DNA from: Thiothrix unzii
GTDB lineage: Bacteria; Pseudomonadota; Gammaproteobacteria; Thiotrichales; Thiotrichaceae
DNA length: 64,000 bases
Reading direction: 5' to 3'
Assembly (NCBI RefSeq): GCF_017901175.1
Contig: NZ_CP072793.1
Span: forward strand, 1,674,001-1,738,000
A program made the translations under genes and the position numbers. The notes below the pieces were generated by a model, which was given only the letters and a program-made list of their open reading frames with translations, did no database searches and was not told the DNA's origin. Shown in pieces: positions 36,011 through 46,175 of the stretch (positions are counted from its first letter, which is position 1; every line of letters starts with the position of its first letter).

Positions 36011-36969
36011 CGGATGGACTCCCTACGTTCAGCGTTTTTGCGATCAAAAGCGATCCATTCGTCTTTGCTCATACTGCGCACATTTTCCAGTCGCTTAATA
36101 GCCCACTGATTGTATTCGGGATTTAAATCACATCCCATCCAACGTCTCCCTAATTGTTCAGCCACCACAACGGTCGTTCCTGAACCAGAAAATGGATCAA
36201 TCACTAAATCCCCTGCATTAGATGAAGCCAGTACAAACTTACGCACCAGCTCCTCTGGCTTTTGAGTGGGATGCGGCGTACTTTCACCCATACCATTACA
36301 CGTGGTCGGAATATCAATCACATCTTTTGGTTTCGCACCCTTGGGATGAGGCATCCAATTATCACGGGATTTATTACCCCCCTTACCATAAGCACTGGTA
36401 TCTGCTTGAGGATGTGATGGGTATTTCAGAGTATGCGCCCCATAAGGAATGCGCACATCATCAACATTGAGTTTTACCGCTTCCGACTTGCGAAAATGAA
36501 GGATGCTTTCATGCGCCCTACCCCAATCATTTCCTAAGTTGGCTTTGTTTTTATAGTGCCAAATCAACCAACGGCACTGTTTAAAATAGCGCGACGCGGG
36601 ATGTTTCAAATCAGCTAATATCTCGGAAAACCCGCAAATGTACAATGAACCTGTCGGTTTCAAAGCCCGTGCTGCTTGTTGTATCCATTGCATTGACCAA
36701 TCAATGTAATACTCTTGACTCTCAAAATTATCCCAATCCGCTTTTTTGATGTTGTAGGGTGGGTCAGCAAAAACCAAATCGACAGAGCTATCCGCAAGCG
36801 AAGCGAGCCAGTCAATGGAGTTCCCCTGATACAACACCCCGCTGGAATGCGCATACTGACACTGAAACCCTTGAATAACAGGCACAATGTCGACCTGCTC
36901 AACTGCTTCGCAGGCAAGGCTCGGAGACATCATATCTAAGTGAAGCTGGGTCATAGTTACGACTGACAT
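36007..36969 (-). CDS. type II DNA adenine-N6 methyltransferase (beta class)
   Basis: 320 residues. The catalytic DPPYNIKKADWDNF motif comes before the SAM-binding DPFSGSGTTVVVAEQLGRRWMGCDL, which is the beta-class order and usually means N6-adenine methylation. THPTQKPEELVRKF sits between, as expected. ATG 36969 overlaps the ribD end by 13 bases; ATG 36954 just after the ribD stop is an alternative, and neither has a clear Shine-Dalgarno sequence. It protects host DNA from the adjoining endonuclease. Its insertion inside a riboflavin operon is unusual. Confidence 0.92.
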   Translation of the reverse strand: MSVVTMTQLHLDMMSPSLACEAVEQVDIVPVIQGFQCQYAHSSGVLYQGNSIDWLASLADSSVDLVFADPPYNIKKADWDNFESQEYYIDWSMQWIQQAARALKPTGSLYICGFSEILADLKHPASRYFKQCRWLIWHYKNKANLGNDWGRAHESILHFRKSEAVKLNVDDVRIPYGAHTLKYPSHPQADTSAYGKGGNKSRDNWMPHPKGAKPKDVIDIPTTCNGMGESTPHPTQKPEELVRKFVLASSNAGDLVIDPFSGSGTTVVVAEQLGRRWMGCDLNPEYNQWAIKRLENVRSMSKDEWIAFDRKNAERRESIR

Positions 36970-38075
36970 GGTGATGTTCTTGCAATAATACGCCAATCCT
37001 GCCCAACGGCGCGAATATCACGAATTTCCAACTTAATGCGTTCATGCATGTGAGCCAGATGCGGCAAATCAAACAAAGCACGGGCACGCGAACCCATTAA
37101 ATGCGCTGCAAGGTAAATCACCATCTCATCGGCAAACCCTTGCGCAACTAACGCCCCTGTCAACGTCGCACCCGCTTCCACATGCACTTCGGTAATGCCA
37201 TCCTCAACCAACGCTGCCATCACCTGCGTTAACGCTAATTTATCGCCGTTAAAACAGCGCACTTTCACACCAAACTGAGCCAACTGCGCGATTTTTGCCG
37301 CATCATTATTACAGGTGTAAATCAGGATTTGACCAGGTAAACGCAACATTTGTGCCGTCAATGGAAAGCGCAAAGCAGAGTCCAGCACCACACGCACCGG
37401 TTGGCGTACTTCGCCATCAATGCCCAACTCTTGCGCGGTTAAACGCACATTTAACGATGGATCATCGGCTAATACCGTACCAATGCCGGTTAAAATTGCC
37501 CCTGCTTGCGCCCGCCAGAATTGCACATCATGGCGTGCAGCTTCGCCGGTAATCCACACGCTTTCGCCGGATTCCATCGCGGTGCGCCCATCCAAACTCA
37601 TCGCCATTTTCAAGCGCAAATACGGGCGATTCAAGGCCATACGGGTAATAAAACCGGGGTTTAACGCCCGCGCATCGTTTTCCAACAATCCCGATGCGGT
37701 AGCGATGCCTGCTTGTTGTAACAAGGCTAAACCGTTGCCAGCCACCAGCGGATTGGGGTCAACCATTGCTGCCACGACCCGCGCAACACCGACTTGAATC
37801 AAGGCATTAGCACACGGCGGAGTGCGTCCAAAATGGGAACACGGTTCTAAAGTGACATAGACATCCGCGCCGCGTGCCGCCTCGCCAGCCGTGCGTAGCG
37901 CGTGAATTTCAGCGTGTGCTTCCCCCGCTTTGGCGTGCCAACCTTCGCCGACAATTTGCCCGTGCCGCACAATAACGCAGCCAACGCGAGGATTAGGGTG
38001 GGTGGTATATAAACCGTGCCGCGCTAATTGCAAAGCGCGAGCCATGTAACGGTGGTCGTCAGCGGTAAAAGTCAT
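36957..38075 (-). CDS. ribD: riboflavin biosynthesis deaminase/reductase RibD
   Basis: Bifunctional enzyme of 372 residues performing the second and third steps of riboflavin synthesis. The deaminase domain holds the zinc site HAEIHAL with [11 protein letters not shown]. The reductase domain has [22 protein letters not shown] and [15 protein letters not shown]. It overlaps nrdR by 4 bases upstream and the methyltransferase downstream. The C-terminal codons are complete and end CQS, so the insertion of the restriction genes did not truncate it. Confidence 0.96.
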   Translation of the reverse strand: MTFTADDHRYMARALQLARHGLYTTHPNPRVGCVIVRHGQIVGEGWHAKAGEAHAEIHALRTAGEAARGADVYVTLEPCSHFGRTPPCANALIQVGVARVVAAMVDPNPLVAGNGLALLQQAGIATASGLLENDARALNPGFITRMALNRPYLRLKMAMSLDGRTAMESGESVWITGEAARHDVQFWRAQAGAILTGIGTVLADDPSLNVRLTAQELGIDGEVRQPVRVVLDSALRFPLTAQMLRLPGQILIYTCNNDAAKIAQLAQFGVKVRCFNGDKLALTQVMAALVEDGITEVHVEAGATLTGALVAQGFADEMVIYLAAHLMGSRARALFDLPHLAHMHERIKLEIRDIRAVGQDWRIIARTSPCQS

Positions 38076-38581
38076 ACCTTGGGTGGGCGCGGTAATAAGT
38101 CAATCTGGCGGTGACGCTGTTCGCTAGAAGGGGTACTTTCCAGATGATCAATCATGCTGCGGAATTCTTCAATCGCATCAAAGCGGCGGTACACAGAAGC
38201 AAAACGGATATACGCCACTTCGTCCAATTGGCGCAATTCATCCATCACCAATTCGCCGACCGTGGAGGACGCAACTTCACGTTCCCCACTGATCAAAATA
38301 CGTTTGCGGATACGGTTGAGCGCGGCTTCAATGCCCTCAATTGAAACGGGGCGTTTTTCGAGTGCTCGCATAATGCCCGCACGTAACTTTTCATCGTTGA
38401 ATGGCTCACGCGCCGCATTGGATTTAATCACACGCGGCATGGTGAGTTCCGCCACCTCATAAGTGGTAAAGCGTTCATCACAAGCCACGCAGCGACGACG
38501 ACGGCGCACTTGATCGCCGTCATTCGCCAAGCGCGAGTCAACTACCCGCGTATCATCCGTTCCGCAAAAAGGGCAACGCAT
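38072..38581 (-). CDS. nrdR: transcriptional repressor NrdR
   Basis: 169-residue repressor of ribonucleotide reductase genes. An N-terminal zinc ribbon ([17 protein letters not shown] with a second CVAC pair) precedes an ATP-cone domain ([26 protein letters not shown], read across family-conserved positions). Nucleotide occupancy of the cone controls DNA binding. It is slightly longer than the 149-residue E. coli protein through its C-terminal tail. Placement glyA-nrdR-ribD is common in proteobacteria, and the four-base overlap with ribD implies coupling. Confidence 0.96.
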   Translation of the reverse strand: MRCPFCGTDDTRVVDSRLANDGDQVRRRRRCVACDERFTTYEVAELTMPRVIKSNAAREPFNDEKLRAGIMRALEKRPVSIEGIEAALNRIRKRILISGEREVASSTVGELVMDELRQLDEVAYIRFASVYRRFDAIEEFRSMIDHLESTPSSEQRHRQIDLLPRPPKV

Positions 38582-38587
38582 CGCGCG

Positions 38588-39865
38588 TTACGCCGGGTGA
38601 TCGCCGAAATTACTGGACGGGTATACCGGGAATCGTGCGCAAATCGCCAGCACTTCCGCTTTTACCCGTTCAATCGTCGCGGTGTCTTCCACATTGTCCA
38701 GCACGTCAGCCATCCAGTTAGCCAACTGCGCGGTTTCCGCTTCTTTGAAACCACGGGTGGTAATAGCTGGCGTACCCACACGAATCCCGCTGGTGACAAA
38801 CGGTGATTGCGGGTCATTCGGCACTGAGTTTTTGTTCACGGTAATGTTTGCCGCGCCCAACGCCGCATCCGCCGCTTTACCGGTAATACCTTTCGCAATC
38901 AGGTCAACCAACATCAGGTGGTTATCCGTACCGCCGGAAACGATTTTGTAACCGCGTGAAATCAGGGTTTCCGCCATGACTTTGGCATTTTTAGCGACTT
39001 GCTGCTGGTAAACCGTAAATTCGGGTTCAAGAGCTTCTTTAAACGCTACCGCTTTTGCCGCAATGACGTGCATCAACGGGCCGCCCTGAATACCGGGGAA
39101 TACCAGTGAGTTGAATTTCTTTTCCAGCTCCGGGTTAGACTTCGCCAAAATGATGCCGCCGCGTGGCCCGCGCAAGGTTTTATGCGTGGTGGAAGTGGTT
39201 ACGTCAGCAATTTGTACCGGGCTTGGGTAAACCCCGGCGGCAACCAAACCAGCAACGTGTGCCATGTCGACCATTAAATACGCGCCTACTTTATCAGCGA
39301 TTTCACGGAATTTACTCCAATCAATCACCCGCGAATAAGCGGAAAAGCCAGCCACGATCATTTTTGGCTGGTGTTCTACCGCCAGACGCTCAACTTCAGC
39401 GTAATCAATGTAGCCGTCATCGGTAATGCCGTATTGCACCGCATTATAAATTTTACCGGAGAAGTTAACCTTCGCACCGTGGGTCAAATGCCCGCCGTGA
39501 GCAAGGCTCATACCCAACACGGTATCACCGGGGTTTAACAATGCCATGTACACCGCAGCATTGGCTTGCGAGCCGGAATGCGGTTGCACGTTGGCATAAT
39601 CCGCGCCAAACAATTGTTTTACACGGTCAATCGCCAGTTGTTCCGCCTTATCGACGTATTCACAACCACCGTAGTAACGCTTGGCAGGGTAGCCTTCCGC
39701 ATATTTATTAGTCAAAACAGAACCTTGCGCTTCCATAACTCGCGGGCTGGCGTAGTTTTCGGATGCGATCAGTTCAATGTGCTCTTCTTGACGACGCACC
39801 TCAGACTGCATGGCAGTCCACAGTTCATCATCATACCCTGCGATGGTCATTTGGCTGGAAAACAT
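38588..39865 (-). CDS. glyA: serine hydroxymethyltransferase
   Basis: PLP enzyme interconverting serine and glycine with tetrahydrofolate. 425 residues. The N-terminal [20 protein letters not shown] is nearly invariant, YYGGCEYVD follows, and the PLP lysine lies in [20 protein letters not shown] is well placed upstream of ATG 39865. It heads the nrdR-rib operon and links folate one-carbon flow with the glycine cleavage genes at the right end of the window. Confidence 0.97.
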   Translation of the reverse strand: MFSSQMTIAGYDDELWTAMQSEVRRQEEHIELIASENYASPRVMEAQGSVLTNKYAEGYPAKRYYGGCEYVDKAEQLAIDRVKQLFGADYANVQPHSGSQANAAVYMALLNPGDTVLGMSLAHGGHLTHGAKVNFSGKIYNAVQYGITDDGYIDYAEVERLAVEHQPKMIVAGFSAYSRVIDWSKFREIADKVGAYLMVDMAHVAGLVAAGVYPSPVQIADVTTSTTHKTLRGPRGGIILAKSNPELEKKFNSLVFPGIQGGPLMHVIAAKAVAFKEALEPEFTVYQQQVAKNAKVMAETLISRGYKIVSGGTDNHLMLVDLIAKGITGKAADAALGAANITVNKNSVPNDPQSPFVTSGIRVGTPAITTRGFKEAETAQLANWMADVLDNVEDTATIERVKAEVLAICARFPVYPSSNFGDHPA

Positions 39866-39957
39866 GCGGTTTTTCTCCTGCGCGTTGGAAGCTAAAAAAA
39901 GCGTTGTATCATACCACCGTTTTTCAGCTCAACCTACGGTGTTTTACAGCCAAACAC

Positions 39958-40536
39958 TCAACTCTCGGTCGGTTGCTCAGCCTCAAATGGTGTTGGCTCT
40001 TCCGTTACGCCAGTCGTTTCAGGGGCAGCATCACTTTTCACAAAGATCACCGAAGGCTCACCGCTACGATTGTAAAAGTGCAATCCATCCTCTTTCTGTT
40101 CAACACTGCCAGCGCGTTGCAAGGTACGAATGAAATTACCTTCCCAATCACCGACATTGACAGTGGGACCGCCATCTTCAGTACGTATTACCGTACAGCC
40201 GTTGCTGCCGCGTTGAACCCTTTCCATCATAAAACCGGAATGACCAACACGTTTGAAGTACGCGATATACTCATTGCAACCAGCGGAACCCATTAAAGTA
40301 ATATCTCCCACCGTCATCGTAATGGCGACTTCAGGAGGAACAGCGTTACCGTAAATTGTAGTCAAACGCCAGCTAGTCCCCAGTAACGAAGGGCCACCGC
40401 TGTTCAACGGACACATACCCGCAGGCAATGCCGCCGGTTCCGCAACCACGCGCGAAGCCAGCAAAACCAAAGGCAACAATAATAATTGGCGACGGGTCTG
40501 CATGAATGACCCGGACACTACAGGTTTAATACTCAT
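39958..40536 (-). CDS. exported META-domain protein
   Basis: 192 residues with a signal peptide (RRQLLLLPLVLLASRVVAEP) and one META/HslJ-like domain: LLGTSWRLTTIYG, GSAGCNEYIAYF and a second strand set with GSNGCTVIRTEDG. A proline- and glutamate-rich tail ends the protein. Periplasmic location is likely; no lipobox cysteine follows the signal. ATG 40536 has GAGAGGGA upstream and is preferred, although ATG 40503 would give a tidier signal peptide. META proteins are linked to heat or antibiotic stress in other bacteria, but the role here is unknown. Confidence 0.7.
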   Translation of the reverse strand: MSIKPVVSGSFMQTRRQLLLLPLVLLASRVVAEPAALPAGMCPLNSGGPSLLGTSWRLTTIYGNAVPPEVAITMTVGDITLMGSAGCNEYIAYFKRVGHSGFMMERVQRGSNGCTVIRTEDGGPTVNVGDWEGNFIRTLQRAGSVEQKEDGLHFYNRSGEPSVIFVKSDAAPETTGVTEEPTPFEAEQPTES

Positions 40537-40720
40537 TGAGATCCCTCTCTCGACGAAGATGTGGATAAATCAAGCTTAGGGGCTAAAGCCAACATCGAAC
40601 GCCTGATCCCTCATCAAACGCTGTGTTGTTTTAGCAACACTGTAGAGTATAGGCCACGTCAGGAATTTTGCAGGAATGAATATTTTTTAGCCTTAATCGT
40701 TGTTTTTTCACCACAAAAAC

Positions 40721-41287
40721 TTACACATTGGGCAAATAAAACCCTAACGCATCACCCAATCGCTGCCAATCAAAAAACGGCCCCGGATCGGTTTTGCGAC
40801 CCGGTGCAATGTGTTCATGCCCGGTAATGTGTTGCAAACTCAACGTCGGATACGCCGCTACCAACACAGGCAACAAAGCTTCAAGCTGCTGGTATTGAAT
40901 GTCAGTAAACGCGGTAAAATCCGTACCCTCAAGCTCAATCCCAATGGAAAAATCATTGCAGCGTTCCCTGCCCTGATAACACGACACCCCCGCATGAAAC
41001 GCCCGCCGATGGAACGGCACGTATTGCACAATCTCGCCCTCACGGGTAATCAACAAATGACTCGCCACCCGCAAATGACAGATTTCCGCAAAAAACGGAT
41101 GCGCACTGGGGTCAAGCTGATTGGTGAAAAGCTGATCAATCCAGCCTCCCCCGAATTCATAAGGCGGCAAACTGATATTGTGCAATACGATTAAATCCGC
41201 CACACAATCTTGTGGACGTTCATCATGATTCGGCGAAGGGCATTGACGCGCAATATCCAATAACCCGGTTTGCGGATCAATGTTCAT
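40721..41287 (-). CDS. ampD: 1,6-anhydro-N-acetylmuramyl-L-alanine amidase AmpD
   Basis: Cytosolic zinc amidase cleaving the lactyl-amide bond in recycled muropeptides. 188 residues, normal for the family. Ligands are visible in LIVLHNISLPP, HITGHEHIAPGRKTDPGPFFDW, and the middle motif GIELEGTDFTAFTDIQYQQL, each typical. By recycling cell-wall fragments it also sets beta-lactamase induction in species with ampR-ampC, none of which is in this window. It overlaps the start-proximal thioredoxin-like gene by 4 bases. Confidence 0.95.
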   Translation of the reverse strand: MNIDPQTGLLDIARQCPSPNHDERPQDCVADLIVLHNISLPPYEFGGGWIDQLFTNQLDPSAHPFFAEICHLRVASHLLITREGEIVQYVPFHRRAFHAGVSCYQGRERCNDFSIGIELEGTDFTAFTDIQYQQLEALLPVLVAAYPTLSLQHITGHEHIAPGRKTDPGPFFDWQRLGDALGFYLPNV

Positions 41288-41631
41288 GGCTCCTCCTGTG
41301 CTGGCAAACTTAAAGCCGTTTGAATCGCCCGATGCAAGTGCGCGGGCAATGGCTCGCTGTGCAATTCGCAGTGATAATGCCCCGCCACGTATAAAAACAA
41401 CGCTGGCAAATGAAACACTTCCAACGCATTCACCAACGCGCTGTTATGCACTGCATCCACCTCAAACACCGACAATGTAGCGGGGTAACTGTGCAGGTAT
41501 TTCCCCAAAGCCAGCTTGAGACTGCGACATGCGCCACAGTTCGGCGCGGTAAAAAACACCAACGCAGTGCCCGGCGTTGCCGTCAGCACGTGATGGAAAT
41601 TGAGATCGGTAAGGCTTGCGAGTTTCGTCAT
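41284..41631 (-). CDS. thioredoxin-like protein
   Basis: 115 residues starting MTKLASLTDLNFH. The redox motif is FFTAPNCGACRSLK, with CGAC in place of thioredoxin's CGPC, and FHLPALFLYVAGHY holds the cis-proline region. Starting at 41631 removes 26 unlikely N-terminal residues that would run into the divergent promoter of the ATPase gene. Its ATGA overlap with ampD suggests shared expression. Role and partner are unknown; the altered CxxC may shift its redox potential. Confidence 0.8.
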   Translation of the reverse strand: MTKLASLTDLNFHHVLTATPGTALVFFTAPNCGACRSLKLALGKYLHSYPATLSVFEVDAVHNSALVNALEVFHLPALFLYVAGHYHCELHSEPLPAHLHRAIQTALSLPAQEEP

Positions 41632-41714
41632 GGCGAGGATTATACATCCACTTATTAGTCCCCTTGCACGAAACTTGCTATAGTTTGGGGACATTGGAAT
41701 GAAGGACACACACC

Positions 41715-42851
41715 ATGCTCGACAGCCTGCACATCAAAAATTTCCGCTGCTTTGAAGACCTCACCATCCCCTCGCTGGGGCGGGTAAATCTGATCGTGGG
41801 GAAGAATAATAGCGGGAAGAGTACGTTGCTGGAGGCTGTGTACACGTATGCAAAAAAAGGCAATATACAAACACTGTTAGATATTCTCTCAGATAGAGAT
41901 GAAACTGCTTATTTTTCAAACAACTCCGAAAGAAGAGACACATTTCAAGATCTTCAAAATATTTTCACTGGTCGCAAATTTTCACAAATTGATGAGGAAA
42001 ATAAAAATGTCATATATATAGGTAATAAAGATCAATCACTAAAAGTCGAAGTTGCTTATCTTCGCTACATCGAAGAAACTAAACATAACACTAAAGGATT
42101 ACTCAACTTCTCACCCGCAGAGAAAAAATTCATTAACCACAGCGAAGAAATATTGATTCACTCCCCAATATTTGAAGCTTTAGCTATTTTTCCAGATGAA
42201 TTAGAGGATATACTATTATATGAAGCAACTAATTTTGAATCGCAAGCATCGCTAAAAAGAAACTCAAAAGAATATTCATGCAGTTTTGTTGCAACACAAC
42301 TTTTCCAAGTAAATGACTTAGCTGAACTTTGGGATGATATACTGTTAAACTCCATGGATATAGAAGCTAGAAATTTCTTATCTATAATTGATAGTCGCTT
42401 CAGTAATTTGTTTTTTATTAAAAAACCAGGCTTTGGTCATCAAAGAATCGCAGTGGTCAAATACTCAAATGAAAAAAAAGCTATCCCACTCAAGAGCTTT
42501 GGGGAAGGCATGAGCCGTCTCCTACAAATATTTCTGCACTCTTTCAAAGCTCGTGGTGGATACTTGATGATCGACGAGTTCGAGAATGGCTTGCACTACT
42601 CAATTCAGGAAGAAGTTTGGGAGAAGTTGTTCAAATTGGCGAAAGAGCTTGATATTCAGGTGTTTGTAACGACTCACAGCCAAGATACGATTAAGGCATT
42701 CAGCAAAATTGCTCTTCAGTCTGAAGAGGAAGGACGTTTAATCTCGTTGGGACGTAACGAGCGCGAGATTGATAAAGGTAAAATCACTGCCATAACGTAC
42801 AACGAAGATGACATAAAACTGATTGCTGAGACAGGGATGGAAGTACGCTGA
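41715..42851 (+). CDS. AAA15/OLD-like ATPase, putative defence sensor
   Basis: 378-residue SMC/ABC-like ATPase. Walker A is GKNNSGKST at 29-37, a signature-like SFGEGMSRL runs from 261, Walker B is LMIDEFENGLHY at 284-295, and the switch histidine lies in TTHSQD at 319-324. The next gene encodes a TOPRIM protein and overlaps by one base. ATPase plus TOPRIM pairs act as antiphage systems such as PARIS (AriA/AriB) and, fused, as GajA of Gabija. The first 130 bases are GC-rich like the host genes, then composition falls sharply to AT-rich. A defence role is inferred. Confidence 0.8.
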   Translation: MLDSLHIKNFRCFEDLTIPSLGRVNLIVGKNNSGKSTLLEAVYTYAKKGNIQTLLDILSDRDETAYFSNNSERRDTFQDLQNIFTGRKFSQIDEENKNVIYIGNKDQSLKVEVAYLRYIEETKHNTKGLLNFSPAEKKFINHSEEILIHSPIFEALAIFPDELEDILLYEATNFESQASLKRNSKEYSCSFVATQLFQVNDLAELWDDILLNSMDIEARNFLSIIDSRFSNLFFIKKPGFGHQRIAVVKYSNEKKAIPLKSFGEGMSRLLQIFLHSFKARGGYLMIDEFENGLHYSIQEEVWEKLFKLAKELDIQVFVTTHSQDTIKAFSKIALQSEEEGRLISLGRNEREIDKGKITAITYNEDDIKLIAETGMEVR

Positions 42852-43531
42852 TGCAAGCAAAAAACATCCTGTTAGTCGAAGGGGCTAGCGATCAGAAGTT
42901 TTTCAAGCAATTACTGGCAGGTCTTTCTAGTCAGGTTGACATCGAACCTAAAATACCCCGTGATGTTGATGCCCGAATTTTCAGGAATGGACTCCAACCG
43001 CTATACCTACAACTCAAGCTGCAAGTTGACTTACTGATTCGCGGACAAATTTCAAGATTAGGTGTCATTGTTGATGCCGATCACTCGACTCAAGAACTGA
43101 ATGGATTTAACAATCGCCGAAATCAGCTTACGTCAATTTTACATGGCAAGGGATTTACTATCACCGACACACCCAACCAAGAAAATAATGGCGAGATATT
43201 CTCACATCCCTCAGGTGCAGAAATTGGTATTTGGATCATGCCGAATCACTTTTCTGATGGGATGATAGAAGACTTATTCATCAGTGTCACCAAAAAAAAT
43301 CAGAGCGACTTACTAAATCACGCCAAAACTACAATTGGCAATCTTGGTAAACTCAAAGCATTTGCTGACCACCACGATTCAAAAGCTCACTTATCCACAT
43401 GGCTCGCATGGCAAAAAGAACCCGGCATATCCCCCTCATATGCTTATCACCAAGGATTATTTGAGAAGGATCACCCCAATTTCATTGCCCTTATTACTTG
43501 GCTAAACAAAGTATTTAATTCAGCCTCATGA
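42851..43531 (+). CDS. TOPRIM-fold protein (DUF3226-like), putative nuclease
   Basis: 226 residues starting MQAKNILLVEGASDQKFFKQLL. The TOPRIM catalytic set is visible: E10 in VEG and D75/D77 in GVIVDADHST. The remainder has IGIWIMPNHFSDGMIEDLF, typical of DUF3226 and related DUF4435 proteins. In PARIS the TOPRIM subunit is released by its ATPase to cut tRNA; the target here is unknown. It overlaps the ATPase gene upstream and the rep gene downstream (ATGA), so three cistrons are linked. Codon use is AT-richer than rep. Confidence 0.75.
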   Translation: MQAKNILLVEGASDQKFFKQLLAGLSSQVDIEPKIPRDVDARIFRNGLQPLYLQLKLQVDLLIRGQISRLGVIVDADHSTQELNGFNNRRNQLTSILHGKGFTITDTPNQENNGEIFSHPSGAEIGIWIMPNHFSDGMIEDLFISVTKKNQSDLLNHAKTTIGNLGKLKAFADHHDSKAHLSTWLAWQKEPGISPSYAYHQGLFEKDHPNFIALITWLNKVFNSAS

Positions 43532-45525
43532 ACGGACTAAACCCCCAACAACAAGCCGCTGTCACCCACCTAGGCTCCCCCCTCCTCGTGCTTGCTGGTG
43601 CAGGCAGCGGTAAAACTCGCGTAATTACCCAAAAAATCGCGTGGATGATCCGCAAAGGTGTGCATTCTGCCAATCAAATCGCGGCAATTACCTTTACCAA
43701 TAAGGCTGCCCGCGAAATGCGCGAACGCGCCATCCAGCTTTTAACCAAAGAAGAAGCGAAAGGTTTAACCGTTTCTACTTTTCACACGCTGGGTTTAAAT
43801 ATTATTAAGCGCGAAGCCAAGCGTTTGGGTTATAAACCGAATTTCAGTATTTTGGACGCACAAGACAGTGCCGCGATTCTCAAAGAGTTGGCGCATAAAG
43901 AAGATGTGGAAGAAGCTGATAACCTACGCTGGATTATTTCACGTTGGAAAAACGATTTTATTTCGGTAGCACAATCCGCATTAATCGCCAGCACCACCGA
44001 TGAAAAACTAGCAGCTATGCTTTATGAAAAATACCAGCAGCAAATCAAAGCGTATAACGCAGTGGATTTCGATGATTTAATTGTATTGCCGGTACAGTTA
44101 TTTGAGCAACATCCTGATGCCTTGCAATATTGGCAGCAGAAATTGCGTTATTTGCTGGTCGATGAATACCAAGACACTAACGCTTGCCAATACCGGTTAA
44201 TTCGTTTATTGGCGGGGGTTCGCGGCGCACTGACTGCCGTGGGTGATGATGACCAGTCGATTTATGCATGGCGCGGCGCACGCCCGGAAAACATTGCGCA
44301 ATTGCAAACCGATTACCCAATGTTAAAAGTGGTAAAGCTCGAACAAAACTACCGCTCCACCAGCCGTATTTTGCAAAGTGCCAATAAACTCATTGGTAAT
44401 AACCCGCATTTGTTTGAGAAAAACTTGTGGAGTACCCTCGGTGAAGGTGATCCCATTCGCGTCATGCCGTGCCGCACGCCAGAACACGAAGCTGAAAAAG
44501 TCGTGGGTGAAATTCTCAAGGCACGCTTTCGGGATCGTGCCGATTTTAAAGATTTTGCGATTCTTTACCGGGGTAATCATCAAAGCCGTTTGTTTGAAAA
44601 ACTCCTGCGCGAAAATAATATTCCTTACAAAATCAGCGGCGGAACCTCATTTTTCGAGCGTAGTGAAGTGAAAGATATTCTCGCCTACCTGCGCTTGATT
44701 GCGAATCCCACCGATGACGCAGCATTTTTACGGATTATTAATACCCCCAAACGCGAAATTGGCACATCCACCCTCGAAAAACTCGGCGAATACGCTCACG
44801 AGCGCAATTCCAGTTTATTGACCGCTGCACAAGAACTCGGTTTTGCCCAGCGTATTTCTGCGAAAGCGCAACAGCGGGTGGAAACCTTTTGCTTTTGGTT
44901 GCAAGAAATGATGCGTGCCGCCGAGGGTGCTGATCCCAGCGCAATGGTGCGCCAAGTGATCAACGACACCGCTTATGAAGACTGGCTAAAAAACACTTGC
45001 AACACCCCTAAACAAGCCGAATCTCGGATGAAAAATGTCTGGGAAATTGTCGAATGGGTACGCAAACTGCACAACGACGGCGCGGGCAAAGAAACCTTAA
45101 GCGATATTATTGCGCACATGAGTTTAGTCGATATGCTGGAGCGCAATAGTGAGGAAAAAGAACAAGATGCGGTGGTGTTAATGACCTTGCACGCTGCCAA
45201 AGGTCTGGAGTTTCCCAGTGTGTTTTTAATCGGCATGGAGGAAGAATTGCTTCCCCACACCAACAGTCTTGACGAACACGGCATTCAAGAAGAACGCCGC
45301 CTCGCCTATGTCGGCATTACCCGCGCCCAGAAAAATCTCACCATTAGTTACGCGAAAGTGCGCTCACGTTACGGCGAAACCTCCAGCATTGAACCCAGCC
45401 GCTTCCTTGATGAACTCCCCCCCGAACATCTGGAGTGGGAGAACAAAAAGGTGGTTTCCGACGAAGAACGCCACGAAACCGCCCGTGCCTACATTGCGAA
45501 TTTGCAGGCATTACTCGACGATTAA
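43528..45525 (+). CDS. rep: ATP-dependent DNA helicase Rep
   Basis: 665-residue 3'-5' SF1 helicase that helps replication forks through obstacles. Motif I is AGAGSGKTR, Ia is [17 protein letters not shown] is [13 protein letters not shown] is [16 protein letters not shown] is LEQNYRS, V is [12 protein letters not shown] and VI is AYVGITRAQ. Length and sequence follow E. coli Rep (673) from end to end. There is no Shine-Dalgarno sequence; the ATG overlaps the TOPRIM stop, so translation is probably coupled. The stop overlaps the convergent pyrE stop. Confidence 0.95.
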   Translation: MNGLNPQQQAAVTHLGSPLLVLAGAGSGKTRVITQKIAWMIRKGVHSANQIAAITFTNKAAREMRERAIQLLTKEEAKGLTVSTFHTLGLNIIKREAKRLGYKPNFSILDAQDSAAILKELAHKEDVEEADNLRWIISRWKNDFISVAQSALIASTTDEKLAAMLYEKYQQQIKAYNAVDFDDLIVLPVQLFEQHPDALQYWQQKLRYLLVDEYQDTNACQYRLIRLLAGVRGALTAVGDDDQSIYAWRGARPENIAQLQTDYPMLKVVKLEQNYRSTSRILQSANKLIGNNPHLFEKNLWSTLGEGDPIRVMPCRTPEHEAEKVVGEILKARFRDRADFKDFAILYRGNHQSRLFEKLLRENNIPYKISGGTSFFERSEVKDILAYLRLIANPTDDAAFLRIINTPKREIGTSTLEKLGEYAHERNSSLLTAAQELGFAQRISAKAQQRVETFCFWLQEMMRAAEGADPSAMVRQVINDTAYEDWLKNTCNTPKQAESRMKNVWEIVEWVRKLHNDGAGKETLSDIIAHMSLVDMLERNSEEKEQDAVVLMTLHAAKGLEFPSVFLIGMEEELLPHTNSLDEHGIQEERRLAYVGITRAQKNLTISYAKVRSRYGETSSIEPSRFLDELPPEHLEWENKKVVSDEERHETARAYIANLQALLDD

Positions 45526-46166
45526 ATCCCGTATTGCTCGCGGTATGCCTGCACCTTTGCCAGCAATGCCGCGTCATGCAAGCTTGTGCCAACGTGATTA
45601 ATCACCTCGTTCAAGCCCACGATGCTAATGACCCGAATGCCGTAGCGTGCCTCCACTTCCTGCACCGCCGATTGCGCACCCGTACCGCGCTCTTGGCGGT
45701 CAAGCGAAATCGTTACACCCGCCAAAGTCGCGCCAGCGGCTGCCACAATAATATCCGCTGATTCCCGAATCGCCGTGCCTGCGGTCATTACATCGTCAAT
45801 GACCAACACCCGACCCTGCAATGGCGCACCCACAATCGTGCCACCTTCGCCGTGCGCTTTCGCCTCTTTACGGTTAAACGCATACGGGTAATCTTTGCCG
45901 TGTTGCTCGTACAAAGCCATCGCCGTTGCCGCCACTAACGGAATGCCCTTGTAAGCGGGGCCAAACAACATATCGAATTCCACCCCAGCGTCAACAATCG
46001 CTTGCGCATAAAACTTACCCAAGCGCGACAACGCCGAGCCAGTTTGAAACAAACCCGCGTTAAAAAAGTACGGGCTGACGCGCCCCGATTTGAGGGTAAA
46101 TTCACCAAAACGCAACACACCCTGCCCAATCGCAAAGTTTAGAAATTCCTCTTGATACGCTTTCAT
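45522..46166 (-). CDS. pyrE: orotate phosphoribosyltransferase
   Basis: Joins orotate to PRPP in UMP synthesis. 214 residues, matching the family. The PRPP loop is [34 protein letters not shown] supplies the flexible catalytic loop, and [16 protein letters not shown] near the start is conserved. Its stop codon shares bases with the rep stop on the opposite strand. It follows psd on the same strand by only 9 bases. Confidence 0.97.
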   Translation of the reverse strand: MKAYQEEFLNFAIGQGVLRFGEFTLKSGRVSPYFFNAGLFQTGSALSRLGKFYAQAIVDAGVEFDMLFGPAYKGIPLVAATAMALYEQHGKDYPYAFNRKEAKAHGEGGTIVGAPLQGRVLVIDDVMTAGTAIRESADIIVAAAGATLAGVTISLDRQERGTGAQSAVQEVEARYGIRVISIVGLNEVINHVGTSLHDAALLAKVQAYREQYGI

Positions 46167-46175
46167 TATCTCACC

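Noticed and set aside
40623-40640. Hairpin GTGTTG/CAACAC between ampD and the META gene
   Set aside because: Short 6-bp stem without a T-rich tail in the ampD direction; within chance expectation.
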